Part shown: in pieces, positions 18,703 to 27,214 of the stretch
Numbering within the stretch: the first letter of the stretch is position 1
Layout of the letters: each line of letters starts with the position of its first letter
Origin: Streptomyces decoyicus
GTDB lineage: Bacteria > Actinomycetota > Actinomycetes > Streptomycetales > Streptomycetaceae
DNA: 64,000 bases
Assembly (NCBI RefSeq): GCF_019880305.1
Contig: NZ_CP082301.1
Span: 2,356,001-2,420,000, forward strand
Reading direction: 5' to 3'
Notes under the pieces: generated by a model
Told to the model about the DNA's origin: nothing
Database searches by the model: none
What the model saw: only the letters and a program-made list of their open reading frames with translations
Made by a program: the position numbers and the translations under genes

Positions 18703-18921
18703 ATGCAGGCCGCGCCGCTCCGTGCCAATCCCGCCCTCCCCATCCCTTCGGTCACCGGTGCACTGCGTGCCGTCGAGGCCGTTCTGATGCGCGGCGGGCA
18801 GCGCACCGCCCGCCGTAACGCCTGGACATCGGTCCTGGAGGACCGCCGCCGCGCCAAGGACCGCCACGAGGCCGCGTACGTACTGGAGGCCGCGGCGACC
18901 CGGCGCCCGCACGCCACGTAA
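18703..18921 (+). CDS. Small conserved basic protein, 72 aa
   Basis: Unknown function. Seen: a short N-terminal ALPIPSVTGALRAVEAVLMRG-type segment followed by a charged helix rich in Arg, Lys and Glu (RTARRNAW, EDRRRAKDRHEAAYVLEA). There is no signal peptide, membrane segment or Cys motif. ATG 18703 has GAGGGAG about 9 nt upstream, a much better start than the in-frame codon at 18640. It is followed after 10 bp by the DUF4191 gene, so the two are probably co-transcribed. A protein of this kind between lipA and the DUF4191 gene is a regular feature of streptomycete chromosomes. Confidence 0.78.
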   Translation: MQAAPLRANPALPIPSVTGALRAVEAVLMRGGQRTARRNAWTSVLEDRRRAKDRHEAAYVLEAAATRRPHAT

Positions 18922-18931
18922 ACTTCGCTGT

Positions 18932-19642
18932 ATGGCGAGGAAGGCAAACTCAGACGGCGCTGCCGGCGCTGAGAACTCCGGGCGGCTGAAGCAGATCGCC
19001 CAGACCTACAAGATGACCCGTCGGGTCGACTCCAAGGTCGGTCTAGTCGTCGCTGGTGTAGGCATCGTCGTATTCGGCGTTCTCCTTGCCATCGGCTTCG
19101 TGATCGGCCATCCCATCTACGCGGGAATCCTGGGCTTCGTCCTGGCCTTCCTCGCGATGGCGATCGTCTTCGGACGGCGCGCCGAGCGAGCTGCCTTCGG
19201 GCAGATGGAAGGCCAGCCCGGTGCGGCGGCCGCCGTGCTGGACAACGTCGGCCGCGGCTGGACGGTCACCCCCGCGGTGGCCATGAACCGCAGCCAGGAC
19301 GTGGTCCACCGCGCCGTCGGCAAGGCCGGCATCGTGCTGGTCGGCGAGGGCAACCCGAACCGTCTCCGCGGCCTGCTGGCCGCCGAGAAGAAGCGGATGG
19401 CGCGCACCGTCGCCGACGCCCCGGTCCACGACATCATCGTGGGTGACGGCGAGGGCCAGGTGCCGCTGAAGAAGCTCCGTACGACCCTGCTGAAGCTGCC
19501 GCGGGTGCTGCCCGGCGCGCAGGTGACTGCCGTCAACGACCGGCTCAAGGCGCTGGGCGACCTGATGAGCAACATGCCGGTTCCGAAGGGCCCCATGCCC
19601 AAGGGCATGCGGATGCCCAAGGGCGGCGGCAAGACGCGCTGA
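18932..19642 (+). CDS. DUF4191 integral membrane protein
   Basis: Conserved actinobacterial membrane protein of unknown function. Seen in 236 aa: an N-terminal charged segment (LKQIAQTYKMTRRVD), two hydrophobic helices (VGLVVAGVGIVVFGVLLAIG and a second near residues 63-83), then a cytoplasmic domain with WTVTPAVAMNRSQDVVHRAVG and ILVGEG-type GIVLVGEG, ending in a Lys/Met/Pro-rich tail (MPVPKGPMPKGMRMPKG). Length and pattern match DUF4191. It lies between lipA and glnA as in other streptomycetes and is followed by a good terminator. Confidence 0.9.
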   Translation: MARKANSDGAAGAENSGRLKQIAQTYKMTRRVDSKVGLVVAGVGIVVFGVLLAIGFVIGHPIYAGILGFVLAFLAMAIVFGRRAERAAFGQMEGQPGAAAAVLDNVGRGWTVTPAVAMNRSQDVVHRAVGKAGIVLVGEGNPNRLRGLLAAEKKRMARTVADAPVHDIIVGDGEGQVPLKKLRTTLLKLPRVLPGAQVTAVNDRLKALGDLMSNMPVPKGPMPKGMRMPKGGGKTR

Positions 19643-19703
19643 CCGTGCGGGCCGGCCGCGCGCCTGCGCCGGCCGGCGGACCCGACACCTGACCGGATGA
19701 CGA

Positions 19704-19733
19704 CGCCCCGGGGCCGATGGCTCCGGGGCGTTT
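19704..19733 (+). terminator. Terminator after the DUF4191 gene
   Basis: CGCCCCGG pairs with CCGGGGCG across an 11-nt loop, followed by TTTCG. Confidence 0.75.
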
Positions 19734-19737
19734 CGTA

Positions 19738-19998
19738 TGCGGCCCACGGTGGGGCGTTCAGGGGGCGTTCCGTGAGTGGCCCCACGACGGGGCGTGTCGT
19801 GAGCGGCCCCACGACGGGCGTTCCGTGAGCGGCCCCGATGTGCTCGGGTACGGGGCGCCCTACGGCTCAGGTACGGGGGCCGCAGGTGCGGCTACGAGGC
19901 CGACGGCTCAGGTACGGGGCGCGGGCACGAGGGCCGCAGCTCAGGCACGAGGAAGGCCGCAAGCGCTCAGGTACGAGGCCGAAAGCTCGGGTACGGGC
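19738..19998. repeat. Degenerate direct repeats between DUF4191 and RDD genes
   Basis: About 260 bp without a credible gene. The left part holds three copies of a roughly 28-bp unit (gcgttccgtgagcggcccc-like words). The right part holds about six copies of a GCTCAGGTACGAGGCCG-like word. It lies between the 3' ends of two convergent genes. Confidence 0.6.
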
Positions 19999-20466
19999 TC
20001 AGATGCGGACCTGTACGGCGCGCGAGAGGCGATCGTGCAGCCCCCGCCCGTCCCGGTCCCACACCACGGCCGGAATGACCACGACGAGCAGCACCGTGCG
20101 AAGCACGACCCGCGGCAGCGAAATCCGGCCACCGCCCTCGGCGACCACCCGCAGGCCCAGCAGCCGCTTGCCCGGCGTGAAACCGACCGTGCCCACCGTC
20201 AGCACGCTGAGCACGGCGAAAACCACCAGCGCCCAGTTGCTCGCCGACTGTGCCCTACCGCCGCTGAGCAGCCCGAAGGCGATGAGCATGCACAGCGCCC
20301 AGTCGACGAAGAGCGCGGCGAAGCGCCGCCCGGGGCGTGCGATCGAGCCCGGCCCCGTCTCCGGCAGCCCGAGCTGCTGCCCGCGGTACCCGAACTCGAC
20401 ACCCATGTCCTCGGCTGCCGCGCGGGGTCCGGAGATCCACGATCCGATTGCTTGCCTGTTGTCCAC
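19999..20466 (-). CDS. RDD-family membrane protein
   Basis: Small RDD-domain membrane protein, function unknown. Seen in 155 aa: after a soluble N-terminus ([15 protein letters not shown]), the RDD entry motif [15 protein letters not shown] with Arg and Asp, a first hydrophobic helix, then [32 protein letters not shown], the FTPGK motif being typical, and a third helix near the C-terminus ([16 protein letters not shown], then [12 protein letters not shown]). The start is taken as GTG 20466, which matches the family N-terminus and has a promoter-like region just before it, suggesting a leaderless mRNA; the frame opens at 20619. It is divergent from glnA. Confidence 0.87.
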   Translation of the reverse strand: MDNRQAIGSWISGPRAAAEDMGVEFGYRGQQLGLPETGPGSIARPGRRFAALFVDWALCMLIAFGLLSGGRAQSASNWALVVFAVLSVLTVGTVGFTPGKRLLGLRVVAEGGGRISLPRVVLRTVLLVVVIPAVVWDRDGRGLHDRLSRAVQVRI

Positions 20467-20668
20467 CCGACCACGGTACTGCGACCGCATACATTCGCTG
20501 CGCCGAGGTCCGGTGCGGGACGGTGCCGGCCCCCATTCCCGGCCGTGCCCGGGGGTGGTCGGAAAGGGGGCGGAACGACTCGGCGCGACGTCGGAGCGGG
20601 CGGTCGCCACCCGGGTCAAAATGGCCTTTCGTGGGTCACACTGGGAGATAAAGGCGGCCGCGCGCCGG

Positions 20669-20706
20669 TTAACCTCGGCGAAACAAATGGGTCATGCTTG
20701 GGAAAT
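20669..20706 (+). promoter_or_regulatory. GlnR box upstream of glnA
   Basis: TTAAC-N6-GAAAC-N6-GTCAT-N6-GAAAT has the a-site/b-site spacing of the streptomycete GlnR operator (gTnAc-n6-GaAAc repeated). It lies 100 bp before the glnA start. GlnR control of glnA is established in Streptomyces coelicolor; here it is read from the motif. Confidence 0.8.
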
Positions 20707-20805
20707 CCCGCCTGCCTATGGTCGGGCAACGCGCCACCGCACATGGTCGCGTTCCGAGTAGCAATCCCGCGTCCGCCGACCGGTGACCGGGCTAGGAGGA
20801 GTTGG

Positions 20806-22215
20806 ATGTTCCAGAACGCTGACGAGGCCAAGAAGTTCATCGCGGACGAGGACGTGAAGTTCGTCGACGTCAGGTTCTGTGACCTGCCCGGCGTGATGCA
20901 GCACTTCACGATCCCGGCGAAGGCGTTCGACCCGACCGAGGAGCTCGCTTTCGACGGCTCCTCGATCCGCGGCTTCCAGGCCATCCACGAGTCCGACATG
21001 GCGCTGCGCGCGGACCTGTCGACGGCTCGTGTGGACCCGTTCCGCCGCGACAAGACCGTCAACATCAACTTCTTCATCCACGACCCGATCACCGGCGAGC
21101 AGTACAGCCGTGACCCGCGCAACATCGCCAAGAAGGCCGAGGCCTACCTCGCCTCCACCGGCATCGCGGACACCGCGTTCTTCGGCCCCGAGGCCGAGTT
21201 CTACGTCTTCGACAGCGTGCGCTTCGAGACCGGTGCGAACCAGTCCTTCTACCACATCGACTCCGAGGCCGGCGCCTGGAACACCGGGTCGGAGGAGAAC
21301 AACCGCGGCTACAAGGTCCGCTACAAGGGCGGCTACTTCCCGGCCCCGCCGGTCGACCACTTCGCCGACCTGCGCGCCGAGATCTCCCTGGAGCTGGACG
21401 CGGCCGGCCTCCAGGTCGAGCGCCAGCACCACGAGGTCGGCACGGCCGGCCAGGCGGAGATCAACTACAAGTTCAACACGCTGCTCGCCGCCGCCGACGA
21501 CCTGATGCTCTTCAAGTACATCGTGAAGAACGTCGCCTGGCGCAACGGCAAGACAGCGACCTTCATGCCCAAGCCGATCTTCGGTGACAACGGCTCCGGC
21601 ATGCACGTCCACCAGTCCCTGTGGCAGGGCGGCAGCCCCCTCTTCTACGACGAGCAGGGCTACGCGGGTCTCTCGGACACCGCCCGCTACTACATCGGCG
21701 GCATCCTCAAGCACGCCCCGTCGCTGCTGGCCTTCACCAACCCGACGGTGAACTCCTACCACCGCCTGGTCCCCGGCTTCGAGGCCCCGGTCAATCTGGT
21801 CTACTCGCAGCGCAACCGCTCCGCGGCCATGCGTATCCCGATCACGGGCTCGAACCCCAAGGCCAAGCGCGTCGAGTTCCGCGCGCCGGACCCGTCCTCG
21901 AACCCGTACCTCGCCTTCTCCGCCCTCCTCCTCGCGGGCCTGGACGGCGTCAAGAACAAGATCGAGCCGGCCGAGCCGATCGACAAGGACCTCTACGAGC
22001 TCGCCCCCGAGGAGCACGCGGGCGTCCCCCAGGTCCCGACCTCCCTCCCGGCCGTCCTCGACGCCCTCGAGGCCGACAACGAGTACCTCCAGCAGGGCGG
22101 TGTCTTCACCTCCGACCTGATCGAGACCTGGATCGACTACAAGCGCACCAACGAGATCGCCCCGATCCAGCTGCGCCCGCACCCGCACGAGTTCGAGCTT
22201 TACTTCGACATCTAA
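20806..22215 (+). CDS. glnA: Glutamine synthetase, type I
   Basis: Makes glutamine from glutamate, ammonia and ATP; dodecameric. Seen in 469 aa: [12 protein letters not shown] start, beta-grasp [17 protein letters not shown] active-site loop, FFGPEAEFY metal-binding Glu, the [13 protein letters not shown]-binding signature, NRSAAMRIP and the adenylylation site at Tyr397 (KDLYEL). The adenylylation Tyr means it can be regulated post-translationally by GlnE. ATG 20806 has AGGAGGAGTTGG just upstream. Its promoter region has a GlnR box. A second synthetase gene (glnII) lies at 34514, the usual two-enzyme set of streptomycetes. Confidence 0.98.
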   Translation: MFQNADEAKKFIADEDVKFVDVRFCDLPGVMQHFTIPAKAFDPTEELAFDGSSIRGFQAIHESDMALRADLSTARVDPFRRDKTVNINFFIHDPITGEQYSRDPRNIAKKAEAYLASTGIADTAFFGPEAEFYVFDSVRFETGANQSFYHIDSEAGAWNTGSEENNRGYKVRYKGGYFPAPPVDHFADLRAEISLELDAAGLQVERQHHEVGTAGQAEINYKFNTLLAAADDLMLFKYIVKNVAWRNGKTATFMPKPIFGDNGSGMHVHQSLWQGGSPLFYDEQGYAGLSDTARYYIGGILKHAPSLLAFTNPTVNSYHRLVPGFEAPVNLVYSQRNRSAAMRIPITGSNPKAKRVEFRAPDPSSNPYLAFSALLLAGLDGVKNKIEPAEPIDKDLYELAPEEHAGVPQVPTSLPAVLDALEADNEYLQQGGVFTSDLIETWIDYKRTNEIAPIQLRPHPHEFELYFDI

Positions 22216-22241
22216 ACCGTGCTCTGAGCGGCATCAGCCGT

Positions 22242-22287
22242 GGCGATGGCCGCCACCCCACGCGGGTGGCGGCCATCGCCGTTTGTT
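22242..22287 (+). terminator. Terminator after glnA
   Basis: GGCGATGGCCGCCACCC pairs perfectly with GGGTGGCGGCCATCGCC (17 bp, 5-nt loop) and is followed by GTTTGTT. Confidence 0.9.
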
Positions 22288-22417
22288 CTCATTCGTGAAG
22301 CCGGGTCAGCGCGCCCACGCCCAGGCGGTCGGCAGCCTGTGCGGCCCGGGCCGCGGAGCCGCTGCCGCGGCACCGTCCGGCGCCAGGCCCCCGCCGCGGC
22401 GGAGCCGGCCGGTGCCC

Positions 22418-22481
22418 GTGAACGACGGTGTCCGTGAACGGCGGTGCCCGTGAACGGCGGTGGCCGTGAACGGCGGTGGCC
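22418..22481. repeat. Four tandem 16-bp repeats
   Basis: GTGAACGGCGGTGGCC-like units at 22418, 22434, 22450 and 22466. The last two are identical and the first two differ at one to three bases. They lie in the 280-bp gap between the glnA terminator and the ECF sigma gene, where no gene is seen. Confidence 0.8.
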
Positions 22482-22568
22482 GGCGCGGGAGCTGTAAGGC
22501 CGACGGGGCACCGCACGCGGCACGGCGCGTTGCCGTGCCGCGCGGCCTCGCTCCCTACCGGTGACGGG

Positions 22569-23192
22569 TCATGCCACGGAACCGGACACCACGGGACGGG
22601 GCGCAAGCCCCCGCGCCGCGGTCTCCCGGTGCGCCGGGTCCCCGTCGGCGGCGCCGAGGAGCGCGATCAGCGCCTCCCGGGCCCTGGCCACCCTGGAGCG
22701 GACCGTCCCCACCGGACAGCCGACGACAGCGGCCGCCTCCGCATAGGGAAGGCCGACCAGCTGGGTGAGCACGAACGCCTCCCGCCGGCACGGCGCGAGG
22801 GCGGAGAGGAGATCGGTCAGGGCAACCCCTTCGTCGAACCCCGGGCCGGTCTCGCACTGTGTCTGCTCGGCCACGGTCTCCCAGTCGGCGAGCCCGGCGA
22901 CGCGGGGCCCGGCCCGGTTGGCGCGGATCCGGTCGGCGACGGTGCGCCGGGCGATGGTCAGCAGCCAGGTGCGGGCCGAGGACCGGCCTTCGAACCCGGG
23001 CAGGCTGCGCAGCGCCCGCAGATAGGTGTCCTGCACCAGGTCGTCCGCGGCCTGGGCATCGCGGCTCAAATGCGTGACGTAGCGCAGCACATGACGCCGG
23101 GTGCCCCGCACGAACAGCTCCACCGCCTCTTCGTCTCCTGTGCGGGCCGCCAAGGCCCACTGGGTTACCAGAGCATCGTCGATCTCACGCAT
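22569..23192 (-). CDS. ECF-family RNA polymerase sigma factor
   Basis: Alternative sigma factor. Seen in 207 aa: region 2 (ELFVRGTRRHVLRYVTHLSRD, DDLVQDTYLRALRSLP), a linker, and region 4 with a clear helix-turn-helix (LPYAEAAAVVGCPVGTVRSRVARARE). No Cys/His anti-sigma zinc motif protein follows it. ATG 23192 has GGGAGGAAT 4-5 nt upstream. A membrane-protein gene lies 250 bp upstream on the same strand and could be a partner. The regulon cannot be read from the sequence. It is a complete sigma factor, unlike the two membrane-tethered sigma-like proteins elsewhere in the window. Confidence 0.92.
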   Translation of the reverse strand: MREIDDALVTQWALAARTGDEEAVELFVRGTRRHVLRYVTHLSRDAQAADDLVQDTYLRALRSLPGFEGRSSARTWLLTIARRTVADRIRANRAGPRVAGLADWETVAEQTQCETGPGFDEGVALTDLLSALAPCRREAFVLTQLVGLPYAEAAAVVGCPVGTVRSRVARAREALIALLGAADGDPAHRETAARGLAPRPVVSGSVA

Positions 23193-23445
23193 GTGATTCC
23201 TCCCCTCGCCGCTCACCACGGAGCCCGGAGGAGAGGGGGTCATGGCTCCTGCGCGTGGCGGAGCCGGTGGCCGGCACGAGATCGGCCGTGGGCACCGGGG
23301 ATGCCCACGTCCGGACAGGTGTCATCATCTGGAGTCCTTCGCGTGATCCGGTCGCCGTTGCGTACGGACGGACCGGAGGGCCGGATGCGGGCACGGCCGC
23401 CGCGGCTCCCGCCGCACGACGTCCGCAACCCGAGGTCAGCTGCTG

Positions 23446-24129
23446 TCAGCAGACAGCCGGCTCCTCAGGCGGACCACGCAGCGACACCACATGCGCCAGC
23501 AGCAGTTCGCGCAGGGCCCGTCGTGGCCTCTGCCGCGGTACCCGGGCGCCCTCCGGAACTGGCAACGGCACGGGACGCAGCACGGCGAAGATCCGCCGGA
23601 ACAGGAACAGGGACACGGTCCGCGCCACACGGAAGGCGGCCTGCTCCCCGCCCCACATCCACCAGGCGCTCAGCGCAGCCACCGCCAGGTGCGCCACGAG
23701 CATCGAGTGCCCACCGGTCTGCATTCCCTCGTGCAGCGACCTCGGCATTCCGGGCATCGCGTCAGGCACCGGTCCGTCGCCGAACCGGGCGGACGGGAGC
23801 GGTGCCGCCCCCTCGCACGCCATGACCTTCCACCACAGCCGGCCCAGGGACCACGGGCCGGCCGCCTGCTCCGGGGCCATCTGACTCAGCGCGAACGCCG
23901 TGTGCAGCACCGCCTGGGTACCGGCGGTGAGCAGGCCCACCACCACCGGTCCGCGCTCACGCCGGGCGAAGCACCACACACCGGCGGAGGCCCCCACGAC
24001 GGACGCGATCACGACGTACCAGGGCAGCGGCGAACCGGACGACAGCACGTGCCCAAGAGCCGTCAGCAGCACACAGACCGTGGCGAACACCACGGCCCGC
24101 AAGCCCCTGAGAACGCATCCGGCTTCCAT
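23446..24129 (-). CDS. Integral membrane protein, unknown
   Basis: Not recognised beyond being a multi-spanning protein of about 227 aa. Seen: hydrophobic helices near the N-terminus (VVFATVCVLLTALGHVL), then PLPWYVVIASVVGASAGVW, VVVGLLTAGTQAVLHTAFAL, and late MLVAHLAVAALSAWWMWG. His residues sit inside or beside several helices, and an Arg/Pro-rich tail follows (RVPRQRPRRALREL). His-bearing helices of this kind occur in proteins encoded near copper-homeostasis genes, but no such genes are visible here. ATG 24129 is chosen; ATG 24147 is an alternative. It may be linked to the ECF sigma gene downstream on the same strand. Confidence 0.75.
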   Translation of the reverse strand: MEAGCVLRGLRAVVFATVCVLLTALGHVLSSGSPLPWYVVIASVVGASAGVWCFARRERGPVVVGLLTAGTQAVLHTAFALSQMAPEQAAGPWSLGRLWWKVMACEGAAPLPSARFGDGPVPDAMPGMPRSLHEGMQTGGHSMLVAHLAVAALSAWWMWGGEQAAFRVARTVSLFLFRRIFAVLRPVPLPVPEGARVPRQRPRRALRELLLAHVVSLRGPPEEPAVC

Positions 24130-24288
24130 ATCGAGCCCAGCTTGCACCCCGCCCGTCGATTCCGACCCCGGAGTCGGAAAAGGTGCTCAATCCTGGAGCG
24201 ATTTCCGCCGGCCGCGCCGGCCGCAGCGCACGGTACGGCCGGTGCCCGCCGGCCCGCCGGTGGCCGAGGACTGAGGCAAACTGGCGGT

Positions 24289-25158
24289 ATGCCTGAAATG
24301 CCGGAGGTCGAGTCGCTCACCAGGTTCGTGCACGAGCATGTCGTCGGCCGGACCGTCGAGCGCGTGTACCCGGTCGCCGTCCACGCGCTCAAGACGTACG
24401 ACCCGCCCCTCACCGCGTTGGAGGGCCGGACGTTCGACGAGGTGACCCGGCACGGCAAGTTCCTCGATCTCCGGGCCGGGGAGCTGCATCTGGTCCTCCA
24501 CCTGGCCAGGGCGGGGTGGGTGCGGTGGAGCGAGAAGCTGGCGGTGGCGCCGCCGCGGCCGGGCAAGGGGCCGTTGGCGCTCCGGGTGCGGCTCGGGACA
24601 CCCGACGACGGCGCGGGGTTCGATGTGACCGAGGCCGGGACCCAGAAGCACCTCGCGGTGTATGTCGTACGGGAGGTGGAGGAGGTGCCGGGGATCGCGC
24701 GGCTCGGGCCCGACCCGCTCTCCGAGGGGTTCACCCGCGAGGCCTTCGCGGGGCTGCTGGCGGGGGAAAGCCGGCAGATCAAGGGGGTGCTGCGGGACCA
24801 GAGCGTGATCGCCGGGATCGGGAACGCCTACTCGGACGAGATTCTGCACGCGGCCCGGATGTCGCCGTTCAAGCTCGCCGCCAGGCTGTCGGAGGACGAG
24901 GTGACCCGGATCCACGAGGCGATCGGTACGACGCTGGGCGAGGCGGTCGAACGGGCCCGTGGGACCGACCTCCGGAACCTCAAGGCGGAGAAGAAGAGCG
25001 GGCTGCGGGTGCACGGGCGGAAGGGGGAGGCCTGTCCGGTGTGCGGGGACACGATCCGGGAGGTGTCCTTCAGCGATTCGTCGATGCACTACTGCCCCGC
25101 CTGCCAGACCGGCGGCAAGATCCTCGCGGACCGGCGGATGTCCAGGCTGCTGAAGTAG
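24289..25158 (+). CDS. Fpg/Nei-family DNA glycosylase
   Basis: Base-excision repair glycosylase/AP lyase. Seen in 289 aa: N-terminal PEMPEVES, where Pro2 after Met removal is the catalytic nucleophile and Glu3 the second catalytic residue; a helix-two-turn-helix region (LLAGESRQIKGVLRDQSVIAGIGNAYSDEIL); and a C-terminal zinc finger CPVCG-...-CPAC. The end of the finger reads QTGGKILADRR. Start ATG 24289 is fixed by the need for Pro2. The actinobacterial clade with PEMPEVE is distinct from classic MutM, so substrate range (8-oxoguanine, oxidised pyrimidines) is uncertain. It is monocistronic. Confidence 0.93.
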   Translation: MPEMPEVESLTRFVHEHVVGRTVERVYPVAVHALKTYDPPLTALEGRTFDEVTRHGKFLDLRAGELHLVLHLARAGWVRWSEKLAVAPPRPGKGPLALRVRLGTPDDGAGFDVTEAGTQKHLAVYVVREVEEVPGIARLGPDPLSEGFTREAFAGLLAGESRQIKGVLRDQSVIAGIGNAYSDEILHAARMSPFKLAARLSEDEVTRIHEAIGTTLGEAVERARGTDLRNLKAEKKSGLRVHGRKGEACPVCGDTIREVSFSDSSMHYCPACQTGGKILADRRMSRLLK

Positions 25159-25167
25159 TCGGCGCGG

Positions 25168-25200
25168 AAGGGCCGCCACCCGGTGCGGGTGGCGGCCCTT
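25168..25200. terminator. Bidirectional terminator between fpg-like gene and carnitine acyltransferase
   Basis: AAGGGCCGCCACCC pairs perfectly with GGGTGGCGGCCCTT (14 bp, 5-nt loop). The A and T ends make it work for both convergent genes. Confidence 0.9.
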
Positions 25201-25232
25201 CGGTTCGGTGCCGGGTGGGAAAGGCGGCGCGG

Positions 25233-27053
25233 TCAGGCCCCGGGCCGCCCCGGCGCCAGCAGCTCCCGCAGTTCGGCCACCGCCTCCCGGAGCCGGTCGG
25301 CGAAGGTCCGCATCTGGTCGGCCACCGCCAGCGGTGTGCTCAGGTAGAGGTGGAAGCGGTCGGGCAGCAGGACGTAGGCGACGCCGATACAGCGGCTGCT
25401 GGTGGAGCCGAAGCCGAAGTACTGGATGTTCGCGGACGGCGCGGAGCTGGTGCTCAGGTAGTCGTCGCGCATCGTCAGCCAGCCCGGTGTCCGGTAGAGG
25501 GCGGGCTGCTCGGTCACGCCGAGTTCCGCCCCGCGGCGCCGCTGGATCAGCTCCAGCTCCCACAGGTGCTGCTCGGGCGCGTCACCGGCCTGGCACTCCT
25601 TGGCGCGGGCGACGTGCTTCGCGGCGGCGGCCCGGAAGGCGGCCCGGCGGGTGTCCGCGTCGGCCGCCGGGTCCTCCATCGCGGCGACGAACTCCTGGAT
25701 CTCCGGGGTGACCACCCGCATGGCCTCGGTCCGGCCGTGCCGCCACTGGCGGGTGGCGATCGACTCGTATGTCGCACCCAGGTGCCCCTTGGCGCGCTGG
25801 TGCGCCAGCTGGTAGGCGAGCTGGACGAAGGCGTCCGGCGAGGAGCCCAGCGCCTTGGCGGTGTTGCTGCCGAAGTCGTCGAAGGAGACGGTCCGGGTCG
25901 CGGTGCTCTCCCCGAACGCCGCGAACGCCTCGGCGGCGGAGCGCACCTCGGACCGGAGGGTGTCGTCCAGCTCGAAGACGACCGGCTCCACGGAAGGGAG
26001 CCCCTGGGAGCGGGCTCCCGAGCGGCGGGAGTGTTCCTCGGCAGGGGTGCTGAGCAGGGCGTCGGTGAAGCTGAGGATGGTGGTGCCGTCCAGCTCGCAG
26101 TGCTCGACGTTGATGCCCGCCCGGCCGTCCGCGAAGACGATCAGGGAGACGGCCTTGTCGAACCAGCGGTTGCCGCGGTCGCCGTGGAGCAGCTCGTCGC
26201 AGGCCTGCTGGATGTCCGCGGGGGCGAAGTCCTCCAGGCAGACGCAGAACAGGGCGGTCTCGATGTCGTCCAGGGCGTCCGCGTTGCGGGGGTGGCAGGC
26301 GAGCAGGGACTCGCGGGCCGCGGCCCACTGCGCGCGGGCCATGGTGGTGAGGTGGCCCACCGAGGTGTTGGCGGGGGCCGGTTCGGCGCCGGCCTTCTGT
26401 ACGGCGCGCAGCCCCGCTTCGAGGTCTTCCAGGCTGTGCGGGACGCCGTCCGCGCCGAGCACGTCCATCCGGAACATGCTGCCGCGGAAGAACACCACGA
26501 TGTGCCGTGCGCGGGACGGGCCCGGCCAGGCGTCGGTGTAGGGACTGCGGACGGTGTCCTGTTCCGCCCCGGGGATCCGGGTGGCGGAGAAGAGGAACTT
26601 GTTCTGGACCATCGACTGGGGCGCGCCGCGCTGCACCACCGGCGGGATGAGCTCCTGATCGAGCTGCCGCTTGTAGTCGACGGCCCCGGCGATGAGGCCG
26701 GCCGCCCGCTCCACCTGCGACTGCGGTTCCGGTTGCGCCGGGCCGGTGTCCTGGAAGAGGAAGAAGAAGTTGGCGTTGAGCGCGATCCGGTCCCGGCGGC
26801 CCAGGTAGCGGTACGGCCAGAAGGTGTCGAGCCAGCTGTGCACGCCCTGCGCGGCGTCGTACTGCTCCAGCGCCGCGTGCAGCGCCCGGCCGGGGCCGCC
26901 GGGCCGGAGGAAGGCGGTCACCTCCGCCTCGGTCGCCGCCAGCTCGTCGGCGGTCAGCAGCGGCGCGCACCAGGCGAGGAACCGCTCACAGCTGGCCTCC
27001 AGCGTGGGCAGCGGCACCCGCGGCAGGCTGTCCTCTTGGGCGAAGGTCGTCAT
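25233..27053 (-). CDS. Choline/carnitine O-acyltransferase family protein
   Basis: Predicted to move acyl groups between CoA and a quaternary-amine alcohol such as carnitine. Seen in 606 aa, the full length of animal carnitine acetyltransferase: N-terminal LPRVPLPTLEASCERFL, catalytic His318 in VEHCELDG, the hydrophobic YESIATRQWRHGRTE signature (429-443) and the late STS-type motif LSTSSAPS. The order and spacing match the family. No signal peptide or membrane anchor is seen. ATG 27053 has AGGAAAGG 9 nt upstream. The 2OG-Fe oxygenase gene ends 161 bp upstream on the same strand, so they probably form one unit. Such enzymes are uncommon in bacteria. The acceptor may not be carnitine. Confidence 0.85.
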   Translation of the reverse strand: MTTFAQEDSLPRVPLPTLEASCERFLAWCAPLLTADELAATEAEVTAFLRPGGPGRALHAALEQYDAAQGVHSWLDTFWPYRYLGRRDRIALNANFFFLFQDTGPAQPEPQSQVERAAGLIAGAVDYKRQLDQELIPPVVQRGAPQSMVQNKFLFSATRIPGAEQDTVRSPYTDAWPGPSRARHIVVFFRGSMFRMDVLGADGVPHSLEDLEAGLRAVQKAGAEPAPANTSVGHLTTMARAQWAAARESLLACHPRNADALDDIETALFCVCLEDFAPADIQQACDELLHGDRGNRWFDKAVSLIVFADGRAGINVEHCELDGTTILSFTDALLSTPAEEHSRRSGARSQGLPSVEPVVFELDDTLRSEVRSAAEAFAAFGESTATRTVSFDDFGSNTAKALGSSPDAFVQLAYQLAHQRAKGHLGATYESIATRQWRHGRTEAMRVVTPEIQEFVAAMEDPAADADTRRAAFRAAAAKHVARAKECQAGDAPEQHLWELELIQRRRGAELGVTEQPALYRTPGWLTMRDDYLSTSSAPSANIQYFGFGSTSSRCIGVAYVLLPDRFHLYLSTPLAVADQMRTFADRLREAVAELRELLAPGRPGA

Positions 27054-27214
27054 GGCTGCTGGCCTTTCCTGACGGGTATTCAATTCTGCTCTCTCGATTC
27101 GCGTCGTGGGGACCTGTGATGTCACTCGTCCATACTCGCGCCGTCACCCACCGTGCCCGCTCCTCCTGGAGCGCGGAGCGGGCGACGGTCAAGGCGACGG
27201 CGCGTCGCCCTTCG

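Noticed and set aside
23185..23394. Small minus-strand open frame ending at the ECF sigma start
   Set aside because: It overlaps the sigma start and could be a coupled leader, but it has no ribosome site, no family-like sequence and composition typical of noncoding frames.
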